Translations under genes and position numbers: made by a program | Shown: positions 37,265 through 46,800 of the stretch, piece by piece | Numbering within the stretch: the stretch's first letter is position 1 | How the letters are laid out: each line of letters starts with the position of its first letter | Notes under the pieces: generated by a model | Told to the model about the DNA's origin: nothing | The model's input: only the letters and a program-made list of their open reading frames with translations | Database searches by the model: none | Origin: Promicromonospora sukumoe | Lineage (GTDB): Bacteria > Actinomycetota > Actinomycetes > Actinomycetales > Cellulomonadaceae | Direction: 5' to 3' | Assembly (NCBI RefSeq): GCF_014137995.1 | Contig: NZ_JACGWV010000002.1 | Span: 1,054,001 to 1,118,000 of the forward strand | DNA length: 64,000 nucleotides

Positions 37265-38350
37265 TCAGCCGTGCACCCGGCGTACCCAGGCGCGGGCGTC
37301 GGCGATCTCGCGGGCGCTGGGCAGGTTCTCGGGCCCGGCCCACACGGCGTTGAGCCCCTCGCGGCCCACGGCCCGCTCCACGGTGCGCACGAACGCGGCC
37401 CCGTCGCGGTACTGCGCGAGCTTGGCCTCCATGCCGAGCAGCTTCTGCACGACGACGTCGAAGGTGCTGCGGCCCTCGCCGTCGCGCCGCCGCTCGAACT
37501 TGGCCCGGATGCGCCGCACGGACGGCACCACCCGCGGCCCGACGGCGTCCATCATGACGTCGGCGTGCCCCTCCAGGAGGGCCATGACGGCGGTGATGTC
37601 GGCGAGCTCGGCCTTCTGCTCGTGCGTGAGCATGCCGTCCATGATGGTGCCGCCCTCGCCGCGCAGGGCGTCGAGCACGCTGCGCCCGATCGTGGCGATC
37701 TTGCGGTCGAACCGCGCCTTCGCGAGCTCCGCCGACGTGCGGGCCATGCCCGTGACCAGGCCGCGCGTGCGCCCGCTCAGGTGCTCGGAGAGCCACGGGG
37801 CCGCGGCGAACTGGAGGGCGTGCGTCTGCTCGTGCAGGCAGACCCACAGCCGGAAGTCCGCCACCGGGACCTCCAGCGCGCGCTCCGCCTGCAGCACGTT
37901 GGGGGCGACCAGCAGCAGGCGGCCGGACCCGGAGTACGGGTCGAACTGGCCCAGCACCCGGCCGCTGAGCAGGGCGAGCACCGCCCCGATCTCGGCGGCG
38001 CCGGCCATCTGGGCGCCCGCCGACGTGGCGCTGCGGGAGATCTCGGCCACGACCTCGCCGATCCCGTCCGTCATGACGGACATCGACTGCGTGTTCGCCC
38101 GGGCCCAGGTCGCGCGGTCCACGACCGCGACCGGGCTCAGCCCGGCGCCGTCCGGCCCCGGGGAGACCGGCGTCATGCGCGTGGTCTCGAGCACGTGCCC
38201 GACGGCGTCGCCCGCCGCCGACCGCAGGCCCGCCACGAGCGCGTCGAGCTCGTCGCGCTCCGCCCGGGGGCCGGGCGCGGCGAGACGTGCCGCGATCTGT
38301 GCTGCCGCCGACCAGTCGACGATCTGAGGGGTTGCGGAGGCCTGGGTCAC
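37265..38350 (-). CDS. Zinc-dependent metalloprotease-like protein (DUF2342 family)
   Basis: 361 residues of the actinobacterial DUF2342 zincin family, sometimes labelled F420-biosynthesis associated. It has HEQTH (His173, Glu174, His177) and a downstream [12 protein letters not shown] with Glu260 as probable third ligand, which is a complete zinc site. No signal peptide is seen, so it should be cytoplasmic. The substrate is unknown. The GTG at 38350 is preceded by TACCGT six bases upstream, a leaderless-type start. It lies between dacB and tilS, the order also seen in mycobacteria. Confidence 0.85.
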   Translation of the reverse strand: MTQASATPQIVDWSAAAQIAARLAAPGPRAERDELDALVAGLRSAAGDAVGHVLETTRMTPVSPGPDGAGLSPVAVVDRATWARANTQSMSVMTDGIGEVVAEISRSATSAGAQMAGAAEIGAVLALLSGRVLGQFDPYSGSGRLLLVAPNVLQAERALEVPVADFRLWVCLHEQTHALQFAAAPWLSEHLSGRTRGLVTGMARTSAELAKARFDRKIATIGRSVLDALRGEGGTIMDGMLTHEQKAELADITAVMALLEGHADVMMDAVGPRVVPSVRRIRAKFERRRDGEGRSTFDVVVQKLLGMEAKLAQYRDGAAFVRTVERAVGREGLNAVWAGPENLPSAREIADARAWVRRVHG

Positions 38351-38383
38351 CGGACCACGGTAACGGCCGCGGGCGGTACCGCG

Positions 38384-39814
38384 TCAGCCCTGCGCGGAGT
38401 ACGCCGCGAGGTCGCCCACGAAGGCGTCGTAGATGGACGTGGCGCCCACCGTCTGCTTGGCCGGGATCGAGTCGGCCAGCACGGAGAACACGAGCAGCCG
38501 GTCGTCGGCCGTGACGACCGTCCCGGCGAGCGCGCGCACCTTGGGCAGGCTGCCGGTCTTGGCCCGCGCCAGCCCGCGGGCGGGGTTGAGGCCCGTGAAG
38601 CGGCCGTGGGTGGAGTCGAGCGTCCCGGAGAGCCCGGCGATCGGCATCCCGGTGGCCTCGCTGCGCAGCTCGGGCTGGGCCGGGTCGACCATGACGCCGA
38701 GCAGGTCCGTGAGCTGCTGCCCGCTCAGGTACGAGCCGTCGCCGAGCCCGGAGCAGTCCCGCAGGCGGGCGCCGGTCATGTCGACGCCGAGGCGCTTCGC
38801 GGCGGCGATCACGGCCTGAGTGGCGCCGTCGTTGGAGCCGGGGAGCCCCGCGTCCACCGCGACGAGCCGCCCGAGCACCTCGGTGATCGTGTTGTCGGAG
38901 TACTGCATGGCGAACCCGACCACCTCGGCGAGCGGCGCCGAGCTGACCTCGCCCAGCACGCGCGCGTCGTCCGGGGCGGTCTCGTCGATCACGGCCCCGG
39001 CCGTCGTCAGCCCCTGGTCCTCCAGGGCCGCGGAGAACGCCTCGGCGGCGTACTTACCCGGGTCGGACGCGCGGGGGCCGTTGTCGGTGTAGCCGTCGGA
39101 CAGCAGGCCCACGTTGACGCCCACGGAGGAGACGGGGGCGATGTAGCCGGCCGCGATGTTGGGGCTGGCGACCGTGGGGGCGATCTGGTCGCCGGTGAAG
39201 AGCGTGTCGTCGAGCGCGACCCGCACCTCGGTGGCGCCTGTGACCTTGATCTTGGCGGCGACCTGCTGGGCGAGGTCCGCCAGCCCGGCACGGCCGTTAA
39301 CCGCGTTTGGGTCGCCCTTGCCCTCGGACAGCATCATGTCGCCGCCGCCGACCAGCACGACGGTGTTGTCGCCCACGAGGACGGCCTTGGTGTCGAGGGT
39401 GCTGTCCGCGATCGACGACGAGAGCGCGGCGACGCCGGTGAAGAGCTTCTGCGTGGACGCGGGGGTCATCAGCTTGTCGGGGCTCGACGAGCCGAGCACC
39501 TGGCCCGTCGCGCCGTCGGCCACCACCACGCCGATGCGGGAACCGAGCCGCTTGTCCTTCGCCAGGTCGCTCACCAGGCGCTGCATCTCGACGCTGTCCG
39601 GCACCGGGGCGTCGTCCGGGAGATCCTCCAGGAGCGCGGCGGGCGCGGGCCCGTCGACGGCGCCGGGGGCGGACGGGAACGGGCTCGGCTCGGGCCAGGG
39701 TGCGGCAGTGGTGAGCATGCCGGGGACGACGTCGTACGCGTCCGCCACCAGGTACCCACCGAACAGTGCGACGACCGCGGCGACGGCAGCGCCGGAGCGC
39801 AACCCCCACTCCAT
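38384..39814 (-). CDS. dacB: D-alanyl-D-alanine carboxypeptidase / endopeptidase (PBP4, DacB)
   Basis: Penicillin-binding protein of class C that trims or cuts peptidoglycan stem peptides outside the membrane. 476 residues. It has an N-terminal membrane anchor or signal (about 5-27), the catalytic STQK (Ser120, Lys123), SDN (306-308) and KTG (419-421). I chose the ATG at 39814, with GAGAGG six bases upstream. An in-frame GTG at 39835 lacks a ribosome site. A -10-like TAGAGT lies upstream. It is divergent from ppa across a 278-base gap. Confidence 0.94.
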   Translation of the reverse strand: MEWGLRSGAAVAAVVALFGGYLVADAYDVVPGMLTTAAPWPEPSPFPSAPGAVDGPAPAALLEDLPDDAPVPDSVEMQRLVSDLAKDKRLGSRIGVVVADGATGQVLGSSSPDKLMTPASTQKLFTGVAALSSSIADSTLDTKAVLVGDNTVVLVGGGDMMLSEGKGDPNAVNGRAGLADLAQQVAAKIKVTGATEVRVALDDTLFTGDQIAPTVASPNIAAGYIAPVSSVGVNVGLLSDGYTDNGPRASDPGKYAAEAFSAALEDQGLTTAGAVIDETAPDDARVLGEVSSAPLAEVVGFAMQYSDNTITEVLGRLVAVDAGLPGSNDGATQAVIAAAKRLGVDMTGARLRDCSGLGDGSYLSGQQLTDLLGVMVDPAQPELRSEATGMPIAGLSGTLDSTHGRFTGLNPARGLARAKTGSLPKVRALAGTVVTADDRLLVFSVLADSIPAKQTVGATSIYDAFVGDLAAYSAQG

Positions 39815-40092
39815 GGGCATCCTCTCGATCGTCACGTGAAAGCCATAGCCAACTCTAGTCGCGGCAAACCACGCGGCGGGTACGACAACGGCGATTCACG
39901 GGAAATTTCACCCACTCGTGCCGCCGTCTCCCGCGCGTGACGCGCACGCTGCGAATTATGCCGAACACGGACAGTGGTTCTGACCACAGGTAAGGGTCGG
40001 GATACACCGCGCATGGCACACTGGACAGGCGCAAGACCGCCGCCGCGGTAAGACACTTCGGCGACCAACATCGAGAACTGGAGCACATCGGC

Positions 40093-40593
40093 GTGGAGTT
40101 CGACGTCACGATCGAGATCCCCAAGGGTCAGCGGAACAAGTACGAGGTGGATCACGAGACCGGACGCATCCGCCTCGACCGCATGCTCTTCACCTCGACG
40201 CGCTACCCGGACGACTACGGCTTCATCGAGGACACCCTCGGCGAGGACGGCGACCCGCTGGACGCCCTGGTCCTGCTCGAGGAGCCCACGTTCCCGGGCT
40301 GCCTGATCCGGTGCCGCGCCCTCGGCATGTTCCGCATGCGCGACGAGGCCGGCGGCGACGACAAGGTGCTGTGCGTGCCGACCGGTGACCAGCGCGCGGC
40401 GTGGCGCCAGGACATCGACGACGTCTCGGACTTCCACCGCCTGGAGATCCAGCACTTCTTCGAGGTCTACAAGGACCTCGAGCCCGGCAAGTCCGTCGAG
40501 GGCGCCCACTGGGTGGGCCGCGCCGACGCCGAGGCCGAGATCGTCCGCTCGATCCAGCGGGCCAAGGACACGGGCTACTACGACAAGCACTGA
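40093..40593 (+). CDS. ppa: Inorganic pyrophosphatase
   Basis: Hydrolyses pyrophosphate to phosphate, driving biosynthetic reactions. 166 residues, class I. The metal-binding DYGFIEDT and [12 protein letters not shown] and the C-terminal [11 protein letters not shown] are visible. The GTG at 40093 has CTGGAG about ten bases upstream. ppa opposite dacB is also found in mycobacteria. A perfect palindrome follows its stop. Confidence 0.96.
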   Translation: MEFDVTIEIPKGQRNKYEVDHETGRIRLDRMLFTSTRYPDDYGFIEDTLGEDGDPLDALVLLEEPTFPGCLIRCRALGMFRMRDEAGGDDKVLCVPTGDQRAAWRQDIDDVSDFHRLEIQHFFEVYKDLEPGKSVEGAHWVGRADAEAEIVRSIQRAKDTGYYDKH

Positions 40594-40607
40594 GCGACTC
40601 GCACCCT

Positions 40608-40655
40608 ACGTGTCAGACGCACAGGTCCCTCCAGGGACCTGTGCGTCTGACACGT
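40608..40655. terminator. Perfect bidirectional hairpin between ppa and the NlpC/P60 gene
   Basis: Arms 40608-40630 and 40633-40655 are perfectly complementary over 23 bases around a two-base centre (core CAGACGCACAGGTCCCT). It fills the gap between two convergent genes and ends exactly where the NlpC/P60 stop codon begins. Confidence 0.85.
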
Positions 40656-42032
40656 TCAGGGGCGGCCCGCGTAGGGCATCGCGCCCGAGAGCCGCAGCGG
40701 GTTCTCCGAGAGCGGGTGCCCCGGCAGCGTCGCCTCGATCATCATGCCGCCGCCCGTGTACATGGCGACGTGGTAGATCGACGACGGGTCGCCCGGGTCC
40801 GAGCCGTAGAAGATGAGGTCGCCGGGGCGCAGCGCCGCGTAACCCACCTTGCCGACCGCGAGGTACTGCGACCGCGACGTCCGCGTGATGTTCACGCCCT
40901 GGCTCGCCCACGACATCATGGTCAGGCCCGAGCAGTCGTACGACGTCGGCCCCGCGGCGCCGAGCAGGTAGGGCGAGCCGATCTTGGTCCGGGCCCAGGA
41001 CACCGCGCCGATCCCCCGGCCCGCCGAGCCGGCGGTGACCCCCGACGTCGGCGGGACGGCCGGAGCGGGCGGGCCGGACGACGTCGTGCCGCCCCCGCCG
41101 CCCCCACCGGAACCGGAGCCGGACCCGGAACCGCTGGAACCGCCCGACCCGCCTGAACCACCAGGCGAGGGCGCGGCCTCTTCGGCACGCGCCTCCGCGC
41201 GGGCCGCGTCCCGGGCCGCCTGCTGCCGTTCGAGCTCGGCCCGTGCCGCGGCCTCGCGCTCCGCCTCCGCGGCGGCCGCCCGGGCGGCCTCCCGCTCCCG
41301 CTCGACCCGCACGCTGGTCTGGCGCAGCTCCGCGAGCCGCTCGACCAGCGCCTGCCGGTCCGCCTCGGCCGCCCGGGTCCGCGCCTCCAGGTCCGCCGCG
41401 GCGCTCTGGGCGGCGTCGTACGCGGTCCCGGCCCGCTCGGCCGCCGCGTCGAGCTCCTTCTTCGCGGCCGTCCAGCGCGCGTCGGCGGACTCCGAGGAGG
41501 CCCGCGCCTCCTGGTACTCGGCCAGGGCCCCGCCGATCTTGCGCTGCACGGCGCGCTCCGCCGCGCTGCGGCCCACCATGTCGGGCACCGAGTCGGCCTG
41601 CAGGGCGACGCCGAGCGGGCCCAGGCCGCTGTCGCGGGACGACGCCCGGTACACCTCGGCCAGGCTCCCCCGGGCCGTGACCTCGCCCTCGTGCGCCTTC
41701 GCGGCCGCGGACCGGGCGGCGGCCACCTCCCGCTTCGCCTCCTCCACGGCCTGCTGCGCCTCGGCGTAGTCGGCCGCGGCGACCTGGACGCGCACCTGCG
41801 CGGCCTCCAGCTCTGAGCGGAGCGCGACGAGCGCGGCCTCGGCCTCCTGGACGTCGAGGGTCCCGGCGTCGACCGCGTCCCGTGCGTCCTGGACGTCCTG
41901 CGCGGACGGCGCGCCCGGCGGGTCGGTGAGCGGGTCCGCCTCCGCGCCCGGGCCCCACGGGAGCACCAGGCCGAGGGCGAGCACCGCCGACCCCAGGGCC
42001 CGGAGCCCCAGCACGGTGTGAGTGCGTCGCAT
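40656..42032 (-). CDS. Secreted NlpC/P60 peptidoglycan endopeptidase with coiled coil
   Basis: 458 residues. The signal peptide (about 1-31) is followed by a long coiled coil (about 45-295, rich in Ala, Glu and Arg), a Gly/Ser linker (about 300-330) and a C-terminal NlpC/P60 domain (about 350-455). The catalytic Cys is in YDCSGLTMMSW, the His in IYHVAMYTGG. It resembles RipA-type enzymes that cut between D-glutamate and diaminopimelate during cell separation, where the coiled coil controls access. The ATG at 42032 has a GAGAGGGGG ribosome site. The upstream region shows no c-di-AMP riboswitch. Confidence 0.93.
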   Translation of the reverse strand: MRRTHTVLGLRALGSAVLALGLVLPWGPGAEADPLTDPPGAPSAQDVQDARDAVDAGTLDVQEAEAALVALRSELEAAQVRVQVAAADYAEAQQAVEEAKREVAAARSAAAKAHEGEVTARGSLAEVYRASSRDSGLGPLGVALQADSVPDMVGRSAAERAVQRKIGGALAEYQEARASSESADARWTAAKKELDAAAERAGTAYDAAQSAAADLEARTRAAEADRQALVERLAELRQTSVRVEREREAARAAAAEAEREAAARAELERQQAARDAARAEARAEEAAPSPGGSGGSGGSSGSGSGSGSGGGGGGGTTSSGPPAPAVPPTSGVTAGSAGRGIGAVSWARTKIGSPYLLGAAGPTSYDCSGLTMMSWASQGVNITRTSRSQYLAVGKVGYAALRPGDLIFYGSDPGDPSSIYHVAMYTGGGMMIEATLPGHPLSENPLRLSGAMPYAGRP

Positions 42033-42227
42033 GATCCCCCTCTCGATCCGCGGCCCGTCGGCGTGTCGCCTTGCGCAGATCCTGTGAATCACTTCGTTGT
42101 TACCGGTCCAAATGTGCCCCGAGCCTCTGAAGTACGCATCCGGAAGGCAAAACACCGCATAGGACGACACGCGCCCGGAGTCACCCGCGGTGTCTCATTT
42201 CTGCATCTCACGATTCAAGACATGTCT

Positions 42228-42255
42228 TTCGACCTGGCCTTGGTGCGTCTACGGT
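42228..42255 (+). promoter_or_regulatory. Promoter of the metY leader
   Basis: TTCGAC (42228-42233) and TACGGT (42250-42255) are spaced by 16 bases. The -10 ends six bases before the ATG of the leader peptide, so the transcript should begin at that ATG. Confidence 0.65.
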
Positions 42256-42261
42256 CACACC

Positions 42262-42288
42262 ATGACTCGTCGAATGTGTTGTTGCTGA
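42262..42288 (+). CDS. Poly-cysteine leader peptide MTRRMCCC upstream of metY
   Basis: Nine codons including stop: ATG ACT CGT CGA ATG TGT TGT TGC TGA. Three consecutive Cys codons precede the stop, and the start lies six bases from a -10, so it should be translated from a leaderless mRNA. Leaderless poly-cysteine short ORFs are known in mycobacteria as cysteine-responsive attenuators. By analogy ribosome stalling at the Cys codons when cysteine is scarce would alter folding of the 170-base leader and allow metY expression. The mechanism here is inferred; the ORF itself is directly visible. Confidence 0.75.
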   Translation: MTRRMCCC

Positions 42289-42457
42289 TCCAGCGCACGT
42301 TCGCCTGCCCTCGGCCGCTTCGGCCGACCTCCGCGTGCGCGCCCTCGACCCCGCCGCGGACCCATCCCCTGATGCGCAGGCCCTCCGGGGCACGCCGCGG
42401 CACCGCTCGGTCAGTTCAGCCAGAAGCACGCCACCCGCACAGGAAGCAGGGAGAGCC

Positions 42458-43795
42458 ATGACTCAGCCCCAGTGGTCGTTCGAGACCCGTCAGATCCACG
42501 CCGGCCAGGAGCCCGACCCCACCACCGGCGCCCGCGCGCTGCCGATCTACCAGACCACGTCCTTCGTGTTCCCCGACGCCGGTGTCGCGGCGGACCGGTT
42601 CGCGCTGAAGGACCTCGGCCCGATCTACACCCGCATCGGCAACCCGACGCAGCAGGTGGTCGAGGACCGGATCGCCAGCCTGGAGGGCGGTGTCGGCGCC
42701 CTGCTGGTCGCGTCCGGCCAGGCGGCCGAGTCCCTCGCGATCCTCAACCTCGCGCAGGCGGGCGACCACATCGTCGCGTCCGCGAGCCTCTACGGCGGCA
42801 CGTACAACCTGCTGCACCACACGCTCCCCAAGTTCGGCATCGAGACCACGTTCGTGGACGACCCGCACGACCTCGACGCCTGGCGCGCCGCTGTCCGCCC
42901 CAACACCAAGGCGTTCTTCGGCGAGACCATCCCGAACCCGCGCTCGGACGTGCTCGACATCGAGGGCGTCGCCGGCGTGGCCCACGAGACCGGCGTCCCG
43001 CTGATCGTGGACAACACGGTCGCGACGCCGTACCTCATCCGCCCGTTCGAGCACGGCGCCGACATCGTGGTGCACTCCGCGACCAAGTACCTGGGCGGGC
43101 ACGGCAGCGCGATCGGCGGCGTGATCGTCGACGGCGGCCGGTTCGACTTCGCGGCCGACCCCGAGCGGTTCCCCGGCTTCAACACGCCGGACCCGAGCTA
43201 CAACGGCCTCGTCTTCGCCCGCGACCTCGGCGTCGGCGGCGCGCTGGGCGCCAACCTGGCGTTCGTGCTCAAGGCGCGCGTCCAGCTCCTGCGCGACCTC
43301 GGCGCGGCGATCTCGCCCTTCAACGCGTTCCTGCTCGCGCAGGGCCTGGAGACGCTGTCGCTGCGGGTCGAGCGGCACGTCGTCAACGCGCAGCACGTCG
43401 CGCAGTGGCTGGAGGCGCGCGACGACGTCCGCGGGGTGCACTACGCCGGGCTGCCCAGCTCGCCCTGGTACGGCAACGCCCAGAAGTACGCGCCGAAGGG
43501 CGCCGGCGCCGTGCTCGCGTTCGAGCTGGACGGCGGCAGCGAGGCCGGGCAGGCCTTCGTCTCGGCCCTGCGGCTGCACTCCAACGTGGCGAACATCGGC
43601 GACGTCCGCTCGCTCGTGATCCACCCCGCGTCCACCACCCACTCCCAGCTCACGCCGGACGAGCAGGCCCTGTCGGGCGTCACGCCCGGCCTGGTCCGCC
43701 TCGCCGTGGGCCTGGAGAACGTGGAGGACGTCCTGGCCGACCTGGAGCTCGGCTTCACCGCCGCGAAGAACCTCCTCGGCGGCGAGCAGGACTGA
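42458..43795 (+). CDS. metY: O-acetylhomoserine aminocarboxypropyltransferase / sulfhydrylase
   Basis: PLP enzyme that makes homocysteine directly from O-acetylhomoserine and sulfide. 445 residues. The PLP lysine is in SATKYLGGHGSAIGG, and the family pattern IYTRIGNPTQQVVEDRIASLEGG and NTVATPYLIRPFEHGADI is clear. The ATG at 42458 has GGGAG upstream; earlier in-frame starts extend through the leader region and are rejected. It is followed by metX, which supplies its substrate. A poly-cysteine leader lies upstream, linking expression to sulfur amino acid status. Confidence 0.96.
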   Translation: MTQPQWSFETRQIHAGQEPDPTTGARALPIYQTTSFVFPDAGVAADRFALKDLGPIYTRIGNPTQQVVEDRIASLEGGVGALLVASGQAAESLAILNLAQAGDHIVASASLYGGTYNLLHHTLPKFGIETTFVDDPHDLDAWRAAVRPNTKAFFGETIPNPRSDVLDIEGVAGVAHETGVPLIVDNTVATPYLIRPFEHGADIVVHSATKYLGGHGSAIGGVIVDGGRFDFAADPERFPGFNTPDPSYNGLVFARDLGVGGALGANLAFVLKARVQLLRDLGAAISPFNAFLLAQGLETLSLRVERHVVNAQHVAQWLEARDDVRGVHYAGLPSSPWYGNAQKYAPKGAGAVLAFELDGGSEAGQAFVSALRLHSNVANIGDVRSLVIHPASTTHSQLTPDEQALSGVTPGLVRLAVGLENVEDVLADLELGFTAAKNLLGGEQD

Positions 43796-43813
43796 CCCAC
43801 CCGTGTTCCCACC

Positions 43814-43849
43814 AGGGCGGGCACCGGAGCACCCTCCGGTGCCCGCCCT
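43814..43849 (+). terminator. Perfect hairpin between metY and metX
   Basis: Arms 43814-43829 and 43834-43849 (AGGGCGGGCACCGGAG and its complement) pair over 16 bases with a 4-base loop. It ends 25 bases before the metX ATG, so it may terminate metY transcripts or reduce metX expression. Confidence 0.7.
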
Positions 43850-43874
43850 ACCATCCCGAGCCGCAGGAGGAGCC

Positions 43875-45161
43875 ATGGCCGTCACCATCCCGAAGGCCGC
43901 TCACGGTGCCGTCGACCCGAGCGTCCGCAGCGTGAACGTCCCGTTCTCCGTGCCGGACGACACGCACGGCGGGGGCGACGTCGCCGCGCCCGGACCGGCG
44001 GGCCCCGTGGAGGCGTCGCGGACCCGGAGCAAGCCGCCGGTACCGCCGAGCGGCGCGTGGCGGGAGGGTGACGACCCCGGGCGCCGGCTGTTCGCCGACG
44101 TCGGCGCGTTCGAGCTGGAGGCCGGCGGCCGCCTGCCCGCCGTCCGCGTGGCCTACGAGACCTGGGGCACGCTGAACGCCGACGGCTCGAACGCCGTCCT
44201 GGTGCTGCACGCCCTCACGGGCGACTCGCACGTCACCGGCGAGGCCGGGCCGGGGCACGTGACGCCCGGCTGGTGGGGCCAGATGGTGGGCCCGGGCCGG
44301 CCCATCGACACCGACCGGTACTTCGTGGTGGCGCCCAACGCCCTCGGGGGCTGTCAGGGCACCACCGGGCCGTCGTCGACGGCGGACGACGGGCTCCCCT
44401 GGGGCGGCCGCTTCCCCTACGTCACGACCCGCGACCAGGTGGCCGTGGAGATCGCGCTGACCCGTGAGCTCGGCATCCGCTCGTGGGACCTCGTCATCGG
44501 CGCGTCCATGGGTGGCCTGCGCGTGCTGGAGTGGGCGCTGCTCGGACCCGAGGCCGGCGTCGAGGTGCGCAACCTCGCCGCCATCGCCACCACGGCCCAG
44601 ACGGGCGGGGACCAGATCGCGTGGGCGCACCCGCAGCTCGCGGCGATCCGCGTGGACCCGCGCTTCCGCGGCGGCGACTACTACGACGCGGCCGACGACG
44701 ACGGCCCGCACACCGGACTGGGCATCGCCCGCCAGATCGCGCACACGACGTACCGGACGGGCTACGAGCTCGACCAGCGCTTCGGGCGGCTGCCGCAGGG
44801 CGGCGAGGACCCGTTCGCGGGCGGCCGCTTCGCCGTGCAGTCGTACCTGGAGCACCACGGCGACAAGCTGGCCCGGCGGTTCGACGCGAACTCCTACCTG
44901 GTGCTCACCGAGTCGATGCTGTCGCACGACCTGGGCCGCGACCGCGGCGGCGTCGAGGGCGCGCTCAGCCAGATCACGGCCCGCACCCTGGTGGTGGCCG
45001 TGGACAGTGACCGGCTCTTCCCGCCCACGCAGTCCGCGCGGCTCGCGCGCTGGATCCCGGGGGCCGAGCCGCTGCGGATCGTGACGAGCGACGTGGGGCA
45101 CGACGGGTTCCTGGTCGAGGCCGACCAGATCGGCCCCATGGTGAGCGAGTTCCTCGGGTAA
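43875..45161 (+). CDS. metX: Homoserine O-acetyltransferase
   Basis: Acetylates homoserine with acetyl-CoA in methionine synthesis. 428 residues, alpha/beta-hydrolase fold. The nucleophile Ser lies in GASMGGLRVLEW, the Asp in VAVDSDRLFPP and the His in SDVGHDGFLVEAD. NALGGCQGTTGPSS is typical of the family. About 60 N-terminal residues before WREGDDPGRRLF are extra and low in complexity. The ATG has AGGAGG six bases upstream. It supplies metY. Confidence 0.95.
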   Translation: MAVTIPKAAHGAVDPSVRSVNVPFSVPDDTHGGGDVAAPGPAGPVEASRTRSKPPVPPSGAWREGDDPGRRLFADVGAFELEAGGRLPAVRVAYETWGTLNADGSNAVLVLHALTGDSHVTGEAGPGHVTPGWWGQMVGPGRPIDTDRYFVVAPNALGGCQGTTGPSSTADDGLPWGGRFPYVTTRDQVAVEIALTRELGIRSWDLVIGASMGGLRVLEWALLGPEAGVEVRNLAAIATTAQTGGDQIAWAHPQLAAIRVDPRFRGGDYYDAADDDGPHTGLGIARQIAHTTYRTGYELDQRFGRLPQGGEDPFAGGRFAVQSYLEHHGDKLARRFDANSYLVLTESMLSHDLGRDRGGVEGALSQITARTLVVAVDSDRLFPPTQSARLARWIPGAEPLRIVTSDVGHDGFLVEADQIGPMVSEFLG

Positions 45162-45201
45162 CCGTCGCGCGGACCGCGCGCCTCAGGCTTAGCGTGGCCG
45201 T

Positions 45202-45639
45202 ATGGCAAAGCTCAACCCGTACCTCAGCTTCAAGTCCGAGGCCAAGGACGCCCTGGACTTCTACCGGTCCGTGCTCGGCGGCGAGCTCGCCGTCAGCACC
45301 TTCGGCGAGAACCCCATGGAGGGTATGCCGACCCCCGACGAGGACAAGGACCTCGTCATGCACGGGCAGCTCGACGCACCGGGCGGCCTCACGATCATGG
45401 CGGCCGACACGCCGTCGTTCATGGAGTACGTGGCGCCCACCAGCGGCGTCACCGTCTCCCTGACCGGCGGCCCGGACGACCACGAGTACATCAAGGGCGC
45501 CTACGAGAAGCTGTCCGACGGCGCGACCCCGGGCCAGGCGCTCGAGCTCGCGCCCTGGGGCGACTACTACGGGGCGCTCACCGACAAGTTCGGCATCTCC
45601 TGGATGTTCGACATCGGCACGGAGCAGTCCGGCAGGTGA
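45202..45639 (+). CDS. VOC-family (glyoxalase/PhnB-like) protein
   Basis: 145 residues, of the small VOC proteins often labelled PhnB or 3-demethylubiquinone methyltransferase-like. It shows LNPYLSFKSEAKDALDFYRSV at the start, VMHGQLDAPGGLTIMAAD in the middle and WGDYYGALTDKFGISWMFDI at the end. Its substrate is unknown. TAGCGT lies six bases before the ATG, so the mRNA is probably leaderless and the gene has its own promoter in the 40-base gap after metX. Confidence 0.85.
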   Translation: MAKLNPYLSFKSEAKDALDFYRSVLGGELAVSTFGENPMEGMPTPDEDKDLVMHGQLDAPGGLTIMAADTPSFMEYVAPTSGVTVSLTGGPDDHEYIKGAYEKLSDGATPGQALELAPWGDYYGALTDKFGISWMFDIGTEQSGR

Positions 45640-45655
45640 TCCTCCGTTCGTACCG

Positions 45656-45687
45656 CCTACCTGGCCCGGCACCGCGGGCCAGGTAGG
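45656..45687 (+). terminator. Hairpin between the VOC gene and the reductase gene
   Basis: CCTACCTGGCCCG (45656-45668) pairs perfectly with 45675-45687 over 13 bases with a 6-base loop. The right arm overlaps TAGGTT, the -10-like hexamer of the next gene, so terminator and promoter share bases. Confidence 0.7.
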
Positions 45688-45695
45688 TTGAACGG

Positions 45696-46655
45696 ATGCT
45701 CGCCGCCTACGTGACCCACTTCGCCCCGGACAGCCCCCTCGACGGCCTGGAGGTGGGCGAGCGCCCCGAACCGGAGACGCCGGAGCACTGGACCACCGTG
45801 GAGGTGAAGGCCGCGAGCCTGAACCACCACGACCTGTGGTCGCTGCGCGGCGTCGGCCTCAAGGAGCAACAGCTCCCGATGATCCTCGGCACCGACGCCG
45901 CGGGCGTGGCGCCGGACGGGTCCGAGGTGATCGTGCACGGCGTCATCGGGGCCGACGGCCACGGCGTCGGGCCGAAGGAGCCGCGCACGCTGCTCTCGGA
46001 GCGCTACCCCGGGACCCTCGCCGAGCGCGTGGCGGTGCCGACCGCGAACCTGGTGCCGAAGCCCGCGGAGCTGTCGTTCGAGGAGGCCGCGTGCCTGCCG
46101 ACGGCGTGGCTCACCGCGTACACGATGCTGTTCACGCAGGGCGGCCTGACGCCGGGCGACCGCGTGCTGGTGCAGGGCGCCGGCGGCGGGCTCGCGACGG
46201 CGGCGGTCACGCTGGGCGCGGCGGCCGGCCTGGAGGTCTGGGTGACGTCGCGCTCCGCGGAGAAGCGGGAGCGCGCCGTCGCGCTGGGCGCCGCGGGCGC
46301 CGTCGAGACCGGGGCGCGGCTGCCGGCGCGCGTCGACGCCGTGCTGGAGTCGGTGGGCCAGGCGACGTGGGCCCACTCGATCCGCTCGGTACGCCCGGGC
46401 GGCTCGGTGCTGGTGTGCGGCGCGACGTCGGGCGACGCTCCCCCGGCCGAGCTGACCCGCATCTTCTTCCAGGAGCTCCGGGTCCAGGGCGTCACCATGG
46501 GCTCGCGGGAGGACCTGGCCGCGCTCGCCCGGTTCTGCGCGCGCACCGGCGTGCGCCCGGTGATCGACGCCGAGGTGCCGCTCGCGAAGGCCGCGGCGGG
46601 CCTGGCGCGGCTGAACGAGGGTGACCAGTTCGGCAAGGTCGTCGTCCGGCCCTGA
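45696..46655 (+). CDS. Medium-chain dehydrogenase/reductase (quinone oxidoreductase-like)
   Basis: 319 residues of the MDR superfamily. The N-terminal GroES-like part shows AASLNHHDLWSLRG and LGTDAAGVAPDGSEV, the Rossmann part LVQGAGGGLATAAVTLGAAAG. The catalytic zinc cysteine and the structural zinc loop of alcohol dehydrogenases are not evident, so a zinc-independent NADPH quinone or enone reductase is more likely. The ATG at 45696 is six bases from TAGGTT, a leaderless-type start. No operon partner follows. Confidence 0.85.
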   Translation: MLAAYVTHFAPDSPLDGLEVGERPEPETPEHWTTVEVKAASLNHHDLWSLRGVGLKEQQLPMILGTDAAGVAPDGSEVIVHGVIGADGHGVGPKEPRTLLSERYPGTLAERVAVPTANLVPKPAELSFEEAACLPTAWLTAYTMLFTQGGLTPGDRVLVQGAGGGLATAAVTLGAAAGLEVWVTSRSAEKRERAVALGAAGAVETGARLPARVDAVLESVGQATWAHSIRSVRPGGSVLVCGATSGDAPPAELTRIFFQELRVQGVTMGSREDLAALARFCARTGVRPVIDAEVPLAKAAAGLARLNEGDQFGKVVVRP

Positions 46656-46707
46656 TCCCGGCCGCCGACCTCACTTACAGGTCGGTCAGCAAAGTTCGCC
46701 GAAAGTC

Positions 46708-46754
46708 TTGACCCGGGTCCGGAATGTCCGCGACAGTGTCAGAGAGCGCTCTCT
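46708..46754 (+). promoter_or_regulatory. Promoter and LacI-type operator of the GH16 gene
   Basis: TTGACC (46708-46713) and GACAGT (46732-46737) are spaced by 18 bases. Immediately downstream, AGAGAGCGCTCTCT (46741-46754) is a perfect 14-base palindrome with the central GCGC typical of LacI-family operators such as that of CebR. A repressor there would block the transcription start. The LacI-type regulator encoded directly downstream of the GH16 gene is the obvious candidate. Confidence 0.75.
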
Positions 46755-46800
46755 CATGCCGCTCACTTGTGCCAGACCGACGTTCGAAGGAGCACGTCAC

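Larger units (their letters stand above)
42033..42457. other. Divergent 425-base region with a leader peptide and attenuator-like structure
   Basis: Apart from the short leader ORF at 42262-42288 and its promoter I see no gene here. Downstream of the leader, TCGGCCG-CTT-CGGCCGA (about 42309-42325) can form a 7-base stem, and the rest up to metY is GC-rich with several competing stems, suitable for attenuation. The 42033-42227 part holds the 5' region of the NlpC/P60 gene and is comparatively A/T-rich. No SAM riboswitch core is visible. Confidence 0.5.

Noticed and set aside
42033..42250. c-di-AMP (ydaO) riboswitch upstream of the NlpC/P60 gene
   Set aside because: These switches often precede such genes in actinobacteria, but the conserved core segments were not found on the minus strand.
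42256..42457. SAM riboswitch upstream of metY
   Set aside because: No SAM-IV or SAM-II core sequence is visible; the leader peptide is a better explanation.
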